64,000 nucleotides of DNA from contig OX419756.1 of the NCBI GenBank assembly GCA_948567375.1, forward strand, positions 43,414,333 through 43,478,332, in the 5' to 3' direction. Below the pieces are notes generated by a model. The model worked only from the letters and a program-made list of their open reading frames with translations. It was not told where the DNA came from and searched no databases. Positions 11,081 through 23,148 of the stretch are shown here, piece by piece (within the stretch, counting starts at the first letter, position 1; every line of letters starts with the position of its first letter). The DNA is from Lunularia cruciata (lineage: Eukaryota > Streptophyta > Marchantiopsida > Lunulariales > Lunulariaceae). The position numbers were made by a program, and so were the translations under genes.

Positions 11081-11873
11081 AAACAAATTTGAGATCTGAA
11101 GAGGCAAATATGAAGAGGTGTATTGTCATTTTGGATCTGCAAGTAGGAAGAGTTGTTATAGAACGTATAGTTGTTAGAACAGTCATTTGCTTCACTATTT
11201 AAGAGTGGCATTTGCAGTCATATGTTGTTCAATGCTCATAATTTCAAAGAATAAATAAAGCAAAGTGTTGTGGAGCAGTGCTCATTGCTTGAGCTTGATT
11301 TCGAGTATCAACATTGTGTTTGTGTTTGTGAGTGTTGGGAGAATTTCAAAGTGCAAGTTTGTGTGTTTGTTGGATGTTGGATTACACAGCCTTGATCTTC
11401 ATTCTGTGTGTTGGATTGTGAGTGAAGTGCAATTGAAGCAATGCCTTGACAGATCTGAGAGGAATTGTAGTGTTGGTAGTATTTTGCATTTGCGAGTGCA
11501 GTGCAAAGCTGATGTGAAGAAATTTTGATCAAGGAAGTTGTGTCTTTAGTGGAAGGGTGGAACACAATTCTGAGGCAAAGTTGTTTTGTAGTGAAGTGCC
11601 ATTTTTTGGAGAGCCTGAATCATCACAATCAAGATTGTTTGGAAAGATTTGATGGAGTTGTGATTGAGAAGTGTTAATATGTGGCAAGACTGCGAGTTAG
11701 TGCTTGTTACTCTCTTTTGGGTGTGGTTTCTACCTAAGAGATTAAAGACGCAACCAAGAAGAACTACATTGTGACATTTGACTTTGTATTTGACCAATTA
11801 TGACTAGTATCTCTACGGGAATAAACTTTACTTACCCAATTGCCGCAAAAGTGATATTTGTCGGGTTGTCACA
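11081..11873 (+). other. E12a 3' noncoding region
   Basis: About 790 bases, conserved with 59574-60365. It contains CTATTTAAG (about 11200) and AATAAATAAAG (about 11250), which resemble a TATA box and polyadenylation signals, so it may be a former promoter/terminator unit. No copy of it is visible at the 5' end of either element. Confidence 0.5.
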
Positions 11874-11878
11874 CCAAG

Positions 11879-13550
11879 CATTGGAAGCACTATTTGGGCG
11901 AGAAGGCATTTGTAGTAGAGATAGACCACAAACCTCTAGTCTACCTCAAGACACAAAAGGGTCTATCTTGTTGCCAGATTTGGTGGGCAGAGTGGCAACA
12001 ACAATTCAACATGACAATCACCTACATGGAAGGTAAGAAGCAACTTGCAGATGCAGTCACCCGCATGCCAATGGCCAACAACTTGGTGGTAGAGGTTAAG
12101 ATTAACCTTGAATTCTAGCTAGAGATTCTGGCCAATACAAAAACTGATCCACAGATTGTAGAAGTGCAATCATCCAAAGGTGTCACCAGCACCCAAGGAC
12201 TCACCTTTTGTAATGGTAAATTATGGATCTCAAATGTCCAAAAATTATGCACCACCATTCTAGTGAAATGTCATGATTTGGCCATTGCCGGTCATGTTGG
12301 AGTGGACAAGACCTTGGATGCAATCTAGCGCCATTACTATTGGCCCAAGATGAGCAATGATGTGATGGACTATGTGCACAACTGCCTACTTTGTCAACAG
12401 AACAAAGCTTTTAATCAAGCTCTTGCCAAGCTCCTTCAACCTCTCCCCACTCCTACCCAATGTTAGGAACAAGTGAGTATGGATCTTGTTTGTGAATTAC
12501 CCAAGATCACCTTAGGGTTTGACTCCATCACCTCCGTGGTCTTTGTGGACCAGCTCAGCAAAATGATTCATGTACGCCCTACCACCGAGGATGTGACCGC
12601 TCCACAACTAGCTCAATTATACTTGGATGTAGTCTTCTCTCACCATGGCTTGTCTAGAGTACTCATCACCAATAGAGGCACTCAATTCACCAATTTTTTT
12701 GGGCAAATATTCTTTAGTTTCTTCAAAACCAAGTTGGCCATGTCCACAGCTTACCAACCACAAACAGATGGAGAAATAGTGCAAGCTTATTGCACAATTG
12801 AAGACATGTTACGCGGCTTCACCTTAGAAGAGCAAGAGAGGTGGGACGCCCTACTCCCATTGGTGGAATTTGCTTACAACAATTTAGTGAATGCATCCAC
12901 CTAGGTCTCTCCATTCTTCTTCATGTACAGTAAGCATCTCTTCACACCTTCTAGCTTGATGAAGATCCGCCCAATGGCTACCAAGGTCAATGCAGTCAAC
13001 ACATTTGTTTCAAGAATCCAACAAGGTGTGGAGAGCGCCAAGCACAGATTACATATTGCACAAAATAGACAGGAGCAGTATGCTGCTGCACACCATAGGC
13101 ACATGGAGTTCAAAGTTGGGGATCAAGTGTGGCTATCAACAACCAACCTCACATTAGTTGGACCTTGTAAGCTCCAACCTCGTTTTATTGGGCCTTTCTT
13201 GATTCTTTGTCAAGTCGGCGCTGTGGCCTATCACCTTGAGCAACCACCACACATGAAGATCCATCTAGTGTTCTATGTTTCCTTACTATGTAGATATGCT
13301 TCCTAATCAGACTATTGTCATTCCACATAAGACATTTGACCTTGTCCGACACTCATTGATGGCATAGAGGAATATGAAGTGGAGCGTATTCTCCAAAAAC
13401 ACATGCATGGTGCTCGCCATCCTTAGATGGACTATCTAGTATAGTGGAAAGGTTGCCTCTTCTGTGAAGCAACTTGGAAGCCTGCTGCCAATTTGACACA
13501 TGCACCGATGTTGGTGCAAGCGTTTGAGCAACAATTGCACAACAAGGACG
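11879..13550 (+). pseudogene. E2 RNase H end, integrase and chromodomain
   Basis: Resumes exactly after E12a. VVEIDHKPLVYLK closes RNase H. The zinc-binding HHCC module is at about 12290-12420. The integrase core at 12473-12904 has DLVCELPKIT, HHGLSRVLITNRGTQF and the downstream acidic helix region. 12923-13306 holds the C-terminal GPF-like part (RPRFIGPF equivalent, MKIHLVF). Chromodomain remnants lie at about 13370-13490. It aligns with E11 throughout. Confidence 0.82.
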
Positions 13551-13574
13551 TTACGTATTAAAAGGAGGGAAGTC

Positions 13575-14312
13575 TATAATACCAAGAGCTAGCCATATGA
13601 TCTAGATGTGAAATTTGGTTTGGTAACATCTTGAATGATGTTATACATGATGGTCAAAATAGATCAGATAGAAGTATCACCAAAAGAGTACTTCTACTAA
13701 TAGGGCATAAACTAAAATAGACTTGAAAGCCTTAAAACCAATAGCTAGACATATGATTTGAAGGTGAGAATTGGTTTGGTAACATCTGGAAGGATGTTAC
13801 ACATGATGGACTAAACAGATCAGAAAGAGGTATCACCAAAAGGAGACTTCAAAAAATAGAGTAAGAACTAAAATATGCCTGAAATCTTTGAAGGCAATTT
13901 TTGAGGCCTAAATAGATGAATTAGGCCTCAAAATTATGTCAATTGCCTCTCCAACAAAGAAAAGGTTGGCCTTCCCTTGCCCCTGGTTTGTCTCATCGAG
14001 AGCTTTCCAACGGTACCTTACTCATGTGATTCTGAGATTCTTATAGGAAAATTCCCTAAAAGATTCCCTCCAACCCAAGCTTGTTTGACCAACCAGATAG
14101 GACCTAGACCAAGATGTCACCCATCTAAGTAAGTAATCCAAGGGTGGAGCTTGCTGACATGTCACCTATCTATGTGCCTAATCCTATGGTGGAGCTTCCT
14201 TGGAGGAGATACTCTTTGTCTATATAATAAAGAGAAGGTGCTCCTTTGGCGCATCAAATGATTGAGTGTGAAATCTGTGTTTTCTCTCTTCTCTTGTCCT
14301 CGGACTATTATA
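13575..14312 (+). repeat. 3' LTR of E2 (738 bp)
   Basis: Begins after the purine tract AAAGGAGGGAAG, equivalent to the E11 3' LTR start at 55461, and ends next to E3 sequence. A TATA-like ATATAATAAA lies at about 14221-14230. Confidence 0.9.
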
Positions 14313-14445
14313 GAGTATTGAGAGGATCCAAAATCCTACACCACTTGGAAGAAAGAGTTTGTCTAAGTGCTTTCTATATAGAAAGAAGGGACATTAGGCA
14401 AGTTCATGTACATTGACATTTGAGAGAAGAGATTGAAGGAAGAGA

Positions 14446-14718
14446 TTGAGGGAAACAAGAGGCTTACTTGACCTGGGTTTTCATGTTAGACCTTCTTCAC
14501 CAAGATTGGGAGGGAGAATATCTAAGACCAAGGAGTTGTGTAAGGTTTGTGGAGTGGAAGGACTTCCAAAAGGACATGAATGTAGTGGAGTAAAAGCACT
14601 TTTGGAGACTTTGGTGAAGGATCTTGGAGAGAGTCTTAGTACAGCTACAAAAATACTACTACCTTCATCACTAGTTCTCAAGATTAATGATGGAGATAAT
14701 CTTTCAACTTATGGATAA
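14446..14718 (+). pseudogene. E3 ORF1 upstream of gag, Cys/His motif
   Basis: A 90-aa frame before gag with LCKVCGVEGLPKGHEC, a Cys/His cluster that may bind zinc, preceded by LLDLGFHVRPSSPRLGGR. The same ORF in E9 (45147-45603) carries a clean CCHC knuckle upstream. Extra ORFs before gag are known in Tat/Ogre elements, and this fits that pattern; the function is unknown. Confidence 0.6.
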
Positions 14719-14925
14719 ACTATCCACAAGAGTTTGTTTAATATGCACTTTAGGATTTGATGTTGCTATAGAAATCTTGGAGTAACTTGAACCTTTTGTG
14801 TTCCCTAGAGTAGATTATTCTTAGATGGTATTAGTCATGTATATACTCTATTAGTTATAGAGTGAGAGAAAAGAAAAGAGAAAAAGAAAAAAGTTGAGAG
14901 AAAAGAAAGATAGTGAGGAGTTAAG

Positions 14926-15830
14926 ATGAGGAAACTTCAGGTTTTCTTTGGCAAGGATGGAGAAGATGTGGAGGCCTTTGTGAGAGACTTCAAGAGAGCT
15001 TGCATAGGAAAAAATGAGAGGAGTAAGAATGAGTGGGCCTCATTATTACCAGATTTCTTTAAAGATGCAGCATTTACATGGTATGATTTAGAATACCAAA
15101 AAAAAAGAGGAGAGATAGGGAAGGAGAATCTTGGGAGAATTTTCTTCCAAATGAGAGTTATGAGAGATTGATGAGTGTGGTTACCTTTCTCAAACAAGGA
15201 GATGGAGAGAAAGTGAGAGTCTATGTGGAAAGAGTGGAAAAGTTAGAGTCCAGATTTTGCATAATGTTAAAGAACAATGGGGATGATGTGAAGACTACTA
15301 TGATTGGCATAGGGGCCATGCTCACCAAGAATTTTGTGGGAGGATTGAGACCACAAATTAGAAGCAAGGTGAGATATGAGAAACCTTCTTCCAAGGTTGA
15401 AACTATCAAGATTACAATTTGTATGGAGGAGAGTTTGGAAGGGGATGAGAGTGATTTGGTGGTGAAGGAGGTTGTGCATCCTCCTCAAGGTTACAAGTAT
15501 GGTGGAACTTCTAATAATTTGGTGGCAAGGGTTGCATCACAAGTAGTAGTTGCTCCAGTTCTTGCACCTCCACCAAAGGATCCACTTCAAACTATCACAG
15601 AACAACTTGCAGATCTCAAGATCAATGTGGTGCAACTATGGGAAAAGAGAGAGGTGGATCAAAATGTGGGGAGAGGGCTTAGGAGTTATGGAAGTTATTT
15701 ATATAGAGGAGGCCAGCCAACCAACCAACAGTTTTAATGAGAAATTGTTTTGGTTGTGGAGGAAGAGGTCACATCCAAAGGAATTGCCCAAATTCCACTT
15801 ACCATGGAGGAAGGGGTTATGAAGGAGCCA
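14926..15830 (+). pseudogene. E3 gag with CCHC knuckle
   Basis: The start region gives VFFGKDGEDVEAFVRDFKRA and WASLLPDFFKDAAFTWY, the retrotransposon Gag core. It continues with VRVYVERVEKLESRF and FVGGLRPQIRSKV. A knuckle CFGCGGRGHIQRNC lies at about 15743-15785. It matches E9 gag closely. Broken. Confidence 0.82.
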
Positions 15831-16329
15831 ATAGAGGGAAAGAAGGAGGTAGTGAAACCCAAGGGGCTCCTAATCCAAAGAAAGGTAAGGAGATAGCATC
15901 TATAGATGTGGTTGAGAGCAAGTATGAGAAGGGAGAGTGCTCAAACTCCAAGAGTCTTAATTTGGAGCTTTTGGCACAAGAGAAGAAGAGAGCTCGTTTT
16001 GCAAAGGATGTGCATTCTTCTCAAGGATTTACTCCTATGCCTACTAGGAGCACTCACACAAGCACTTCAACACCATCAACAACAAAGACTCCAAGGAAGA
16101 AGTTGGGGATGGAGGACTTCTTGATCTCAAAGCAACAATGGAACTACAATGTCTTGGAGGATGTTGGTAGTCACAAGGCTAACATCACAATGGGCCAATT
16201 GATTGCTTTGAATCCTACTTTGAGAAAGGAGCTTAGAGGTGGTTTGAGTTCTACAAGGAGCAAGAGGAAGAAGAAGGCAAAAGCTCTAGTTTCAATGGGG
16301 GTGGTGGATGCCAAGCCAACACCATGGGA

Positions 16330-19300
16330 GGCTTGTGAATATGCCTCCAAGATTGATGTGAGAGTGAATGGTCACAACATCAAGGATGCATTGGTTGATG
16401 GAGGATCAGTAGTGAATGCCATGTCAAAAAGGTTGATGAAGAAGTTGGGTATGATACCCTCAAGACCTTCAACATTTGTGGTAAGCATGGTAAACAAACA
16501 ACAAGTTTGACCAGTAGGAGCAATGCACAAGGTGGTAGTTTTAGTTATAGGAGTTCAAAATCTCATGAATTTTTAAGTCTTGAATGATTTAAGCTATGAC
16601 TTACTTTTTTGGAGGCCATGGTTGAGAGCAGCATGCACAACTGATTGATGGCACAAAGGGTAATTGAGAATTGGGCCATCAAACCATAGAGTCACAATTC
16701 TTGTGACTAATACCTCCAACACTTCACATTTAGATACACCATCTTCTGATTATTGGGAATCAGATTCTAAGAAGGAGCTTCAAGTGTGGACACAAGCATG
16801 GAGGAGGAGCCTTCCACAGAGGAGGATGAATCTGAATTGGATTCAAATGTGTATCCTTTGTGTGCTATAGATTTTTCACCTAAGCCAAAGGTTTTGAAGA
16901 ACCTAGATAAATCACCATTGACACTTGAGGAAGTAGAGAGAAGGTTAGCTACCCTCAAGTATGGCCCAAATGTTAACAAGGAGGAGAAGGAGAGATTTGA
17001 GGAGATTTTTTGCAAGTTCATCCATGTGTTTGCTTTTAGTTACAAGGATTTGAAGGAAGTTACCGTGGAGGAACACAAGATAGAGGTGGAGTCACATGCA
17101 AGACCAATTCACCAAAAGCAATGACGCATTAGCCCACCAATATCTTTGGTTGTGAAGGAGGAGATTGATAAGCTCAAGGAGGCTACATTATCTTTGAGGT
17201 GGAGATTTTAGAATGGGTGTCTCCAATTGTCATTGCAAAGAAAAAGAATGGTAAGCTTTGGGTATGTGTGGATTACAAGAAGGACTACTATCCATTACTA
17301 TTCATTGATGAGATCTTGGAAGAGGTTGCAGGTCATGAGAGGCACAGTTTTGGAGATGGCTATAGTGGATATAACCAAATCAAGATTGCACCAGAGCATC
17401 AACAAGATTGCACCACATTCACCACACCGTGGGGGACTTATGCTTTCAAGGTCATGCCCTTTGGGCTTTGTAATGCTCCAGCCACATTCCAATGGTTCAT
17501 GAACAAGGTATTTGAACCTTTCATTGGGAAATTTGTTAGGGACTTCATTGATGACTTTTGTGTCTATGGGAGCAAGGAGGAGTACTTTGAGCACCTAATC
17601 AAGATCTTGCAATGCTTGGATGAGGCAAATGCATCACTCAACCCAGAGAAGTGCATTTTTGGATGTTAAGATGGTCTAATTTTGGGGCACATCATCTCCA
17701 AGGATGGAATAGCAGTTGATCTTAAGAAGGTGAGGAAAATCTCGGACCTTCCATTCCCTTCAAGCTTGACACAATTACACCAATTCTTGGGGATGGTTGG
17801 GTACTATAGGAGGTTTATCTTTTCATTTTCCAACAAGGCTTATGCATTTACCATCTAAATGAAGAAGAGTGTAGATTACAAGGTGATTTTGGAGGACAAG
17901 GAAGCTCTCAAATCTTTTGAGGAGCTCAAGCAATCCCTTGTTTTAGCTCCAATTCTTGCTAAACCTGATTGGAGTAAGCCTTTCATCCTCTATATTGATG
18001 TTTCTAATGTAGCTATAGGATGCACTCTTAGTCAATTAGACAAAGATAGGCATGATCATCCAACAGCTAATGCTAGTAGGCAAATGGTTTCAGTAGAAAA
18101 GAACTACTCTATCACGGAGAGAGAAGGATTGGTAGTGATCTTTGGTCTCAAGAAGTTTAGACACTACTTGATTGGAAGGAAAGTCACCATTGTCACAGAT
18201 CACAAGGCTTTGAAGTACATCTTCAACAAGCCTAATGTTGAAGGGAGACTAGCAAGGTAGATGATACTCTTGTTTGAGTATGACTACACCATTGAGGATA
18301 GGCCACGAAAGAAACATGCAAATGTTGATTTGTTATCTAGAGCCTATGATCATGATGGAGATGAACCAGTGGATGATTCCTTCTTGGATGAGGAGCTCAT
18401 GACAATCTCAATCACTCAAGAGGTTCCAATGGAGTACAAGGAGATTGTGGATTTTGTGACAAGAGGTAACTATCCAGAAGGGATGCATGCTAGGGAGAGG
18501 AAGGCCCTTGTAGCAAGATCTAGACCTTACACAATAGTGGAGGATATTCTTTCCCACCAAGGAGCAGATGGTCTACTTTGAAGAGTAGTGGGTAAGGAAG
18601 AGTCTATCCTACTTATATAGGAGTTTCATGAAGGTTTAGTGTGTGGAGAACACTTTGCAGGAAAGGTGATTGCTTTCAAGATTCTAGATGCAGGTTATCA
18701 TTGGAAAGGGATTTTCAAGAATTGTCTTGATTATTGCAAAACTTGTCATGTTTGTCAATCTTTTGCTAGAAATTCTACATCCACTCCACCACTTAGATCA
18801 ATTCCATTGCTAGGACATTTTGAGAAGTGGAGAATTGATTTTGTAGGTCCTCTCAATAGAACCCCAAGGAACAATTGGTAATTTATGGTAGTTACTGATT
18901 ATCTTACCAAGTGGGTTGAGGCTAAACCATTGAGGGACAAGAATGAAGATGAAGTTGGTAGATTTCTTTATGAACGCATTATCACTAGGTTTGGATGCCC
19001 TTTGGAGTTGGTTTCTTATAGAGGAGGAGAGTTTATAGGAAGCATTACTACAGCCATGCTACGACATCTCTCTATCACACATAGAGTAACTACATCCTAT
19101 AAGACAAATTCCAATGGCTTGGCAGAGAGAACCAATCAGACCTTGTGCATGATGTTGGCCAAAGATGCAGAAATGGAGAGGGCTAAACATCATTGGGACA
19201 AGAGGATTCATGCAGTTTTGTGGGAGTATAGGACAACCATGAAGACTTCCACCAAATATTCTCCATTTCAATTGGTATATGGTATTGAGTCTACCTTACT

Positions 19301-19373
19301 TATTCACTTTGATCTTCCTACCTTCCAAAGCATTCATAGGAGTTTGAAGAAAGCACAAGGAGGTGATGCATAG
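16330..19373 (+). pseudogene. E3 pol: protease, RT, RNase H, integrase
   Basis: Protease: HNIKDALVDGGSVVNAMS at about 16370-16425 (D-G-G active site). RT: WVSPIVIAKKKNGKL, GYSGYNQIKI, MPFGLCNAPATF and FVRDFIDDFCVYG (17199-17669). RNase H: FILYIDVSNVAIGCTL, ITEREGLVVIFGLKKF and VTDHKALKYIF (17859-18260). Integrase: CHVCQSFARNS, FEKWRIDFVGPLNR, VTDYLTKWVEAKPL, GGEFIGSI and the NGLAERTNQTLC block (18639-19373). Domain order is standard Ty3/gypsy. Confidence 0.86.
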
Positions 19374-19748
19374 AAGTCAAGGAAGGAACAACTCATGAAA
19401 TTAGGAGAGGCAAGAGCAATTGTTATGATTTGAGTGGAGTAAGCCCAAAGGAAACAAAAGGAGAGCTATGACAAGAAGTAAGGCAAGAAGAAGGTAGAGC
19501 CTTTCAAAGGAGGTGATTAGTTAATGTTGTTTGATTCTATTCAATTCAAGAGAGTGCAAAAGAAGCTTTTGTCTAAGTACTTTGGACCTTTCATAGTGGA
19601 GAAGGTGTGGGGCAATTACACCTATGATCTTAGGGAGTGGGGAGGAAGACACTTTGATAGAATTAACCATGATAAGTTGAAGATGTATCATAGAAGGTAA
19701 AGAGACCTTCACTTTGAGGACAAAGTGAAAACTTAGTCCAAGAGTAAA

Positions 19749-20436
19749 TGTAACACCCATTTGTGCATGTGTGTGATATTGTGATATTTAGCTTGGTATT
19801 ACAAGTACTTGAGAGATATTATTTATATAGAGATAAAGGATGGTTCTATATTAGTCATGATTAGCAAAAGTTAGTCATAGCTAAGTAGAGGGGACCTTAC
19901 TTTAGAGGAAGTGGAAAAGATGAGCACAACTACTTTGGATTCTAGTGTGTTGACTTGATATTATTCCTAGGTATTTGGCTTTGAGGAAAGAGTTGAGAAC
20001 TCGTGGGCCCGCAAGACTTTTTGTTTTGGATTCTTCTATAGTCCAAGGATAGCCCATGTGAAGGAATTTTTGACTTAGTGGTTGAATCAAGATAAGATCA
20101 CATGCTTAGTGGAATATGCCCATATGAATGGATATTCCTTTCTATTTTTTACTTTACTTGATTTTTAGCCTAGTAACTTGAGTTAATCCAGTAATTAGTA
20201 ACTTTGGTGCATGACTATTTCACAACTATATAAAAAAAGGGGTGAGGAGATACTCATCATCCTTTCATTTGCAACTATCTCTCTCTCATTGAGTTCTCTA
20301 GTGAGCAATCTCTTGAGTATTGGAGTGTTATCCTTGGAGTATGATGGAGTTGGGGTTCCTTGCCTTCTTAGTCCATGATGTGCGACCATAATAGCCATTA
20401 GAGGTTCATCTTGAGTGAGAGATAGGCCGGATCATA
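19749..20436 (+). repeat. 3' LTR of E3 (688 bp)
   Basis: Starts TGTAACACCC and ends in GGCCGGATCATA. Homologous to the E9 LTRs (38940-39630 and 46462-47151), the lone LTR at 26846-27535 and the old copy at 22555-23148. A TATA-like CTATATAAAA lies near 20226. Confidence 0.9.
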
Positions 20437-22554
20437 GGTCACCTCTTTATTCCCCTAGCCTTGGAGTTACATGGAGCAATGGACATGACATTTGACACAT
20501 TTGTCAAGGAGTGCATGAGAGCTTATCATATTAACGCCAAGGGGTACCACTCCCACTCTCATACTTTGTAACATACTTTAGACATCATGTGTCCATTTCT
20601 CTATGGAGAGCATTGGTTGGTGCAATCCAAAGGAGAGCAATCACACTAGGTGATGCTTCTTTGGATGCTCCAATAGTTTGTAGATCTTATGACGCATACC
20701 TGGGATATCTGAGGTGCAGTAGGGCAGATTTCTCATGTTTGTCTCTCCCTTGTACGGCTTGATGGGGTCTTCCCATTGCTCTTGTGTTTTATGTGGTTGC
20801 CTTTTTTTTCCTTGTTTTAATAACCTAGATGTGTTATCTTTATGTGTTTTAACAAAGGGAAATAAAAAAATCCCACATAACAAAAACAAATCCACATCTT
20901 GAATTCTTCTTTTGGTTCATTGAGCAGAAAATACATATAGATTAGAAACTCCCTGGTTACCATCATAGGGAATAAAGGGTAAAGATTTTAGAGGATAAAA
21001 CTGAAAATTATTTATGAAATCATGATTGAAAGGTTTCAAATTCAGAATACAAGAAGGGAAATTATTAATAATGTGATTAAATCAATAATTGAATGACCTT
21101 ATTAAAATAAAAAATCTATATGTAATCTTAGCACAATAATAAGAGATCATGTAAGGAATCCAGTTTTCTTTAATAAATAAATAAATAGATAAATTAAAAA
21201 AATGTAAAAAAAATGTTATGAAAGTGTATGATGTGAATCAGGTAAAATAATGCAATAATTATACAATGAATGATGCTTGTTTTGGAGAGAAATATGCATC
21301 CCTTAGAAAGAAAATATTTTATCAAGAAAAATTTTCAAAAACACAAGAAACCCTTATGGAGTCTTTTTTGAGGAAAATCCAAAAGACCCAAATCAAAGGA
21401 GTAATCTTAAATATATCACTTCATGCAGCGTGTTTAGATTTCATGGAAAGATATATGACTTTATAAAAGAAATATTTGCCTTTTAATATGCTATTCAATA
21501 ATGGCTATAATTTTGTAATGGCTATAATTTTGTAATGCCTACATAAAATCTTCACATTAAGTTTTTAGGTGTACACACATTTTTTAGCATGCATTTCACA
21601 ATTGGTGTATTTTTGCTTTGATAAGCATTAAGGGAGATTGTGCTTTACAATGTATTCAATAGAGGTTAGTTAAGTTCTAGCAAAACTTAGTTTTCCAAAT
21701 TTGACTTCCAAAATGCATTATTAGAGATTGAGTTATGATTACTAGTTTGGAACTTGTAATTGTGTTTTTCAATTAAAATTTTCAATTTTGATTTATTATG
21801 TCAGCTGAATCTACAAGAAACTGAGTTCTATGATTGAAAGCTATACTTATTCTTTTAATAAGCTATCCTCTACAAGTCTAAAAATTTCTATGTCTCAACA
21901 TGTTACCATTTTCTCCTAGTGCACTATGCAAGATGCAAAAATTTCAAAGTAAACATATGAAAATGGCTAAAATATACTCCAGCCCTAAAAATAAGAGTGC
22001 AACAATTGTGCTTAAAATATAATCTAATGCTAAAATTGTGCAAAGAAAGCTTTAGAGAATGTTATAAAAATATATTTCTAGTTTAAGAGCTCTTAGAAAT
22101 GCTTACTAGTTGTAACTAGATTGGTAGGTGTTTGTACCTATCACATAATCTAAATATACAAATGCAGTTGGAAATGCATTACTTTTGAATAGAGTTTTAA
22201 TCTCCAAGAAAATGAGTACATATGCTTTGTAGAATGTTCTATTGTTCCATCTAATCATACTTTATAATAGACAGATTATACATCCAAGTATTTGATTAAG
22301 CTTGGAGTTAAAATAATGTAGTAGTAAAGAAGTGTAACTATAAATCAATGCAAATTGACTTGAAGGTAACCTAAGCAAGACAATACATTGTATGAGATAA
22401 GGCTAGAGGAGTTATATTAATACATAGTTAGTATACTAAAATCCAAATTAGTTTTCAAATCTTTATTCTTCATGTATGCTCTATCAAGATATCTGGTTTG
22501 GTTTTGCTTATAGTTGAAAGATATTATTTCTATGCAGTTTAACAAAACTTCTAA
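20437..22554 (+). other. Intergenic AT-rich DNA, no gene recognised
   Basis: No coding region, tRNA or recognisable element. The short block 20744-20800 (CTCTCCCTTGTACGGCTTGA, then GGGGTCTT.CCAT) recurs at about 35000-35050, so at least this part is repetitive. The rest is AT-rich, with only short and unsupported reading frames. Confidence 0.6.
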
Positions 22555-23148
22555 CTAGGCGTGATAGCTAAAGTTGAGGTATAGATACAATAAAGGTGGT
22601 CATATTTTAGAGGAGTTTGAAAGAAAAATATCATTCCTTGGGATCCTAGTGCAATGAATTTTTATAGTCTCTAGATATTTAGCTCTGAGGAAAGTCTTAC
22701 AATTTCTTAGGTCCACTACTCTTTTTGGTATGACTAGTTCAAGGATAGCCCATGTGAAGGAAAGTTTTAGTTAGTTGTTGGGTTAAGATAAGAATACAAG
22801 CTTATGGAGATTATTCATATTAGTATGGGCTATCCTCTTAGACTTCTGACTTTAGATGACATTTTCCTTGGTACTTTAAACACTCTAGTTAGAAGTAGTT
22901 TTTGGGATGTACAAATCTCATGCGTATATATACAAGGGATGAGGTTGTATTCAAAATTCTTCCATTTGTAGCTTTTTCTTCCTCTTCAACTAGTTCTCTA
23001 ATGAGTAATGTTTTGAGTCTTAGAGTTCCCTTGTAATTTTAGTCCTAGAGGAGTATCATGGAGTTTATTCTCCACTTTCTTAGTGTATAGTGTGATACTT
23101 TGAAAACCATCCAAGGTTCATCTTGAGTGAGCAACATGTTGGCTCACA
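22555..23148 (+). repeat. Old diverged Athila/Tat-like LTR
   Basis: Resembles the E3 3' LTR in order and content: TTTAGCTCTGAGGAAAG, TTCAAGGATAGCCCATGTGA, a TATATATACAAGGG TATA region, AGTTCTCTAATGAG and CATCTTGAGTGAG, ending GTTGGCTCACA. Divergence is clearly higher than among the other copies, so this is an ancient solo LTR or fragment. Left border approximate. Confidence 0.7.

Larger units (their letters stand above)
8077..11873 (+). mobile_element. E12a: 3.8-kb element of unknown class, 5-bp target duplication
   Basis: Its borders are exact: the E2 sequence ...CCAAG at 8072-8076 is repeated as CCAAG at 11874-11878, and the uninterrupted site survives in E11 near 53760. The element starts TGTGGTACCCAC and ends TCGGGTTGTCACA, so it has TG...CA termini and a very short TGTG/CACA inversion. 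A second copy with the same ends is E12b (56595-60365). I see no LTRs, primer site, polymerase, integrase or transposase. It encodes a conserved N-terminal domain and a long coiled-coil region, then about 790 noncoding bases. It may be a non-autonomous LTR-kin element or something undescribed. Confidence 0.8.
3908..14312 (+). mobile_element. E2: Ty3/gypsy chromovirus fossil with two insertions
   Basis: Plus-strand element of the same family as E11 (49593-56199). Order: 5' LTR, initiator-Met primer site, two small leader ORFs, gag, protease, RT, RNase H, integrase, chromodomain and 3' LTR. Its first ~24 LTR bases are separated by E1, off the window. E12a (3.8 kb) interrupts RNase H with a CCAAG duplication. 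E2 lies inside E3; GAGTA at 14313-14317 is the likely right-hand target duplicate. The two LTRs differ by about 7-8% over the first 200 bases compared by eye, older than E11 (about 3%). Dozens of breaks. Confidence 0.9.
14313..20436 (+). mobile_element. E3: Athila/Tat-like Ty3/gypsy fossil (right part)
   Basis: Plus-strand element of the same family as E9. Its sequence begins at E2's right border, at the point equivalent to about 45490 of E9, so its 5' LTR and leader lie left of E1/E2, outside the window. Parts present: accessory ORF1, gag with knuckle, protease, RT, RNase H, integrase and 3' LTR. The RT block TTFTTPWGTYAFKVMPFGLCNAPATF is typical of the non-chromodomain Athila/Tat branch, and no chromodomain is visible. 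More than ten breaks. Confidence 0.86.

Noticed and set aside
8077-11873. E12a as an ordinary LTR retrotransposon
   Set aside because: I compared its 5' 370 bases with its 3' 790 bases and found only a weak TGTGGT..C.AC resemblance near 11727, not a terminal repeat; E12b gives the same result.
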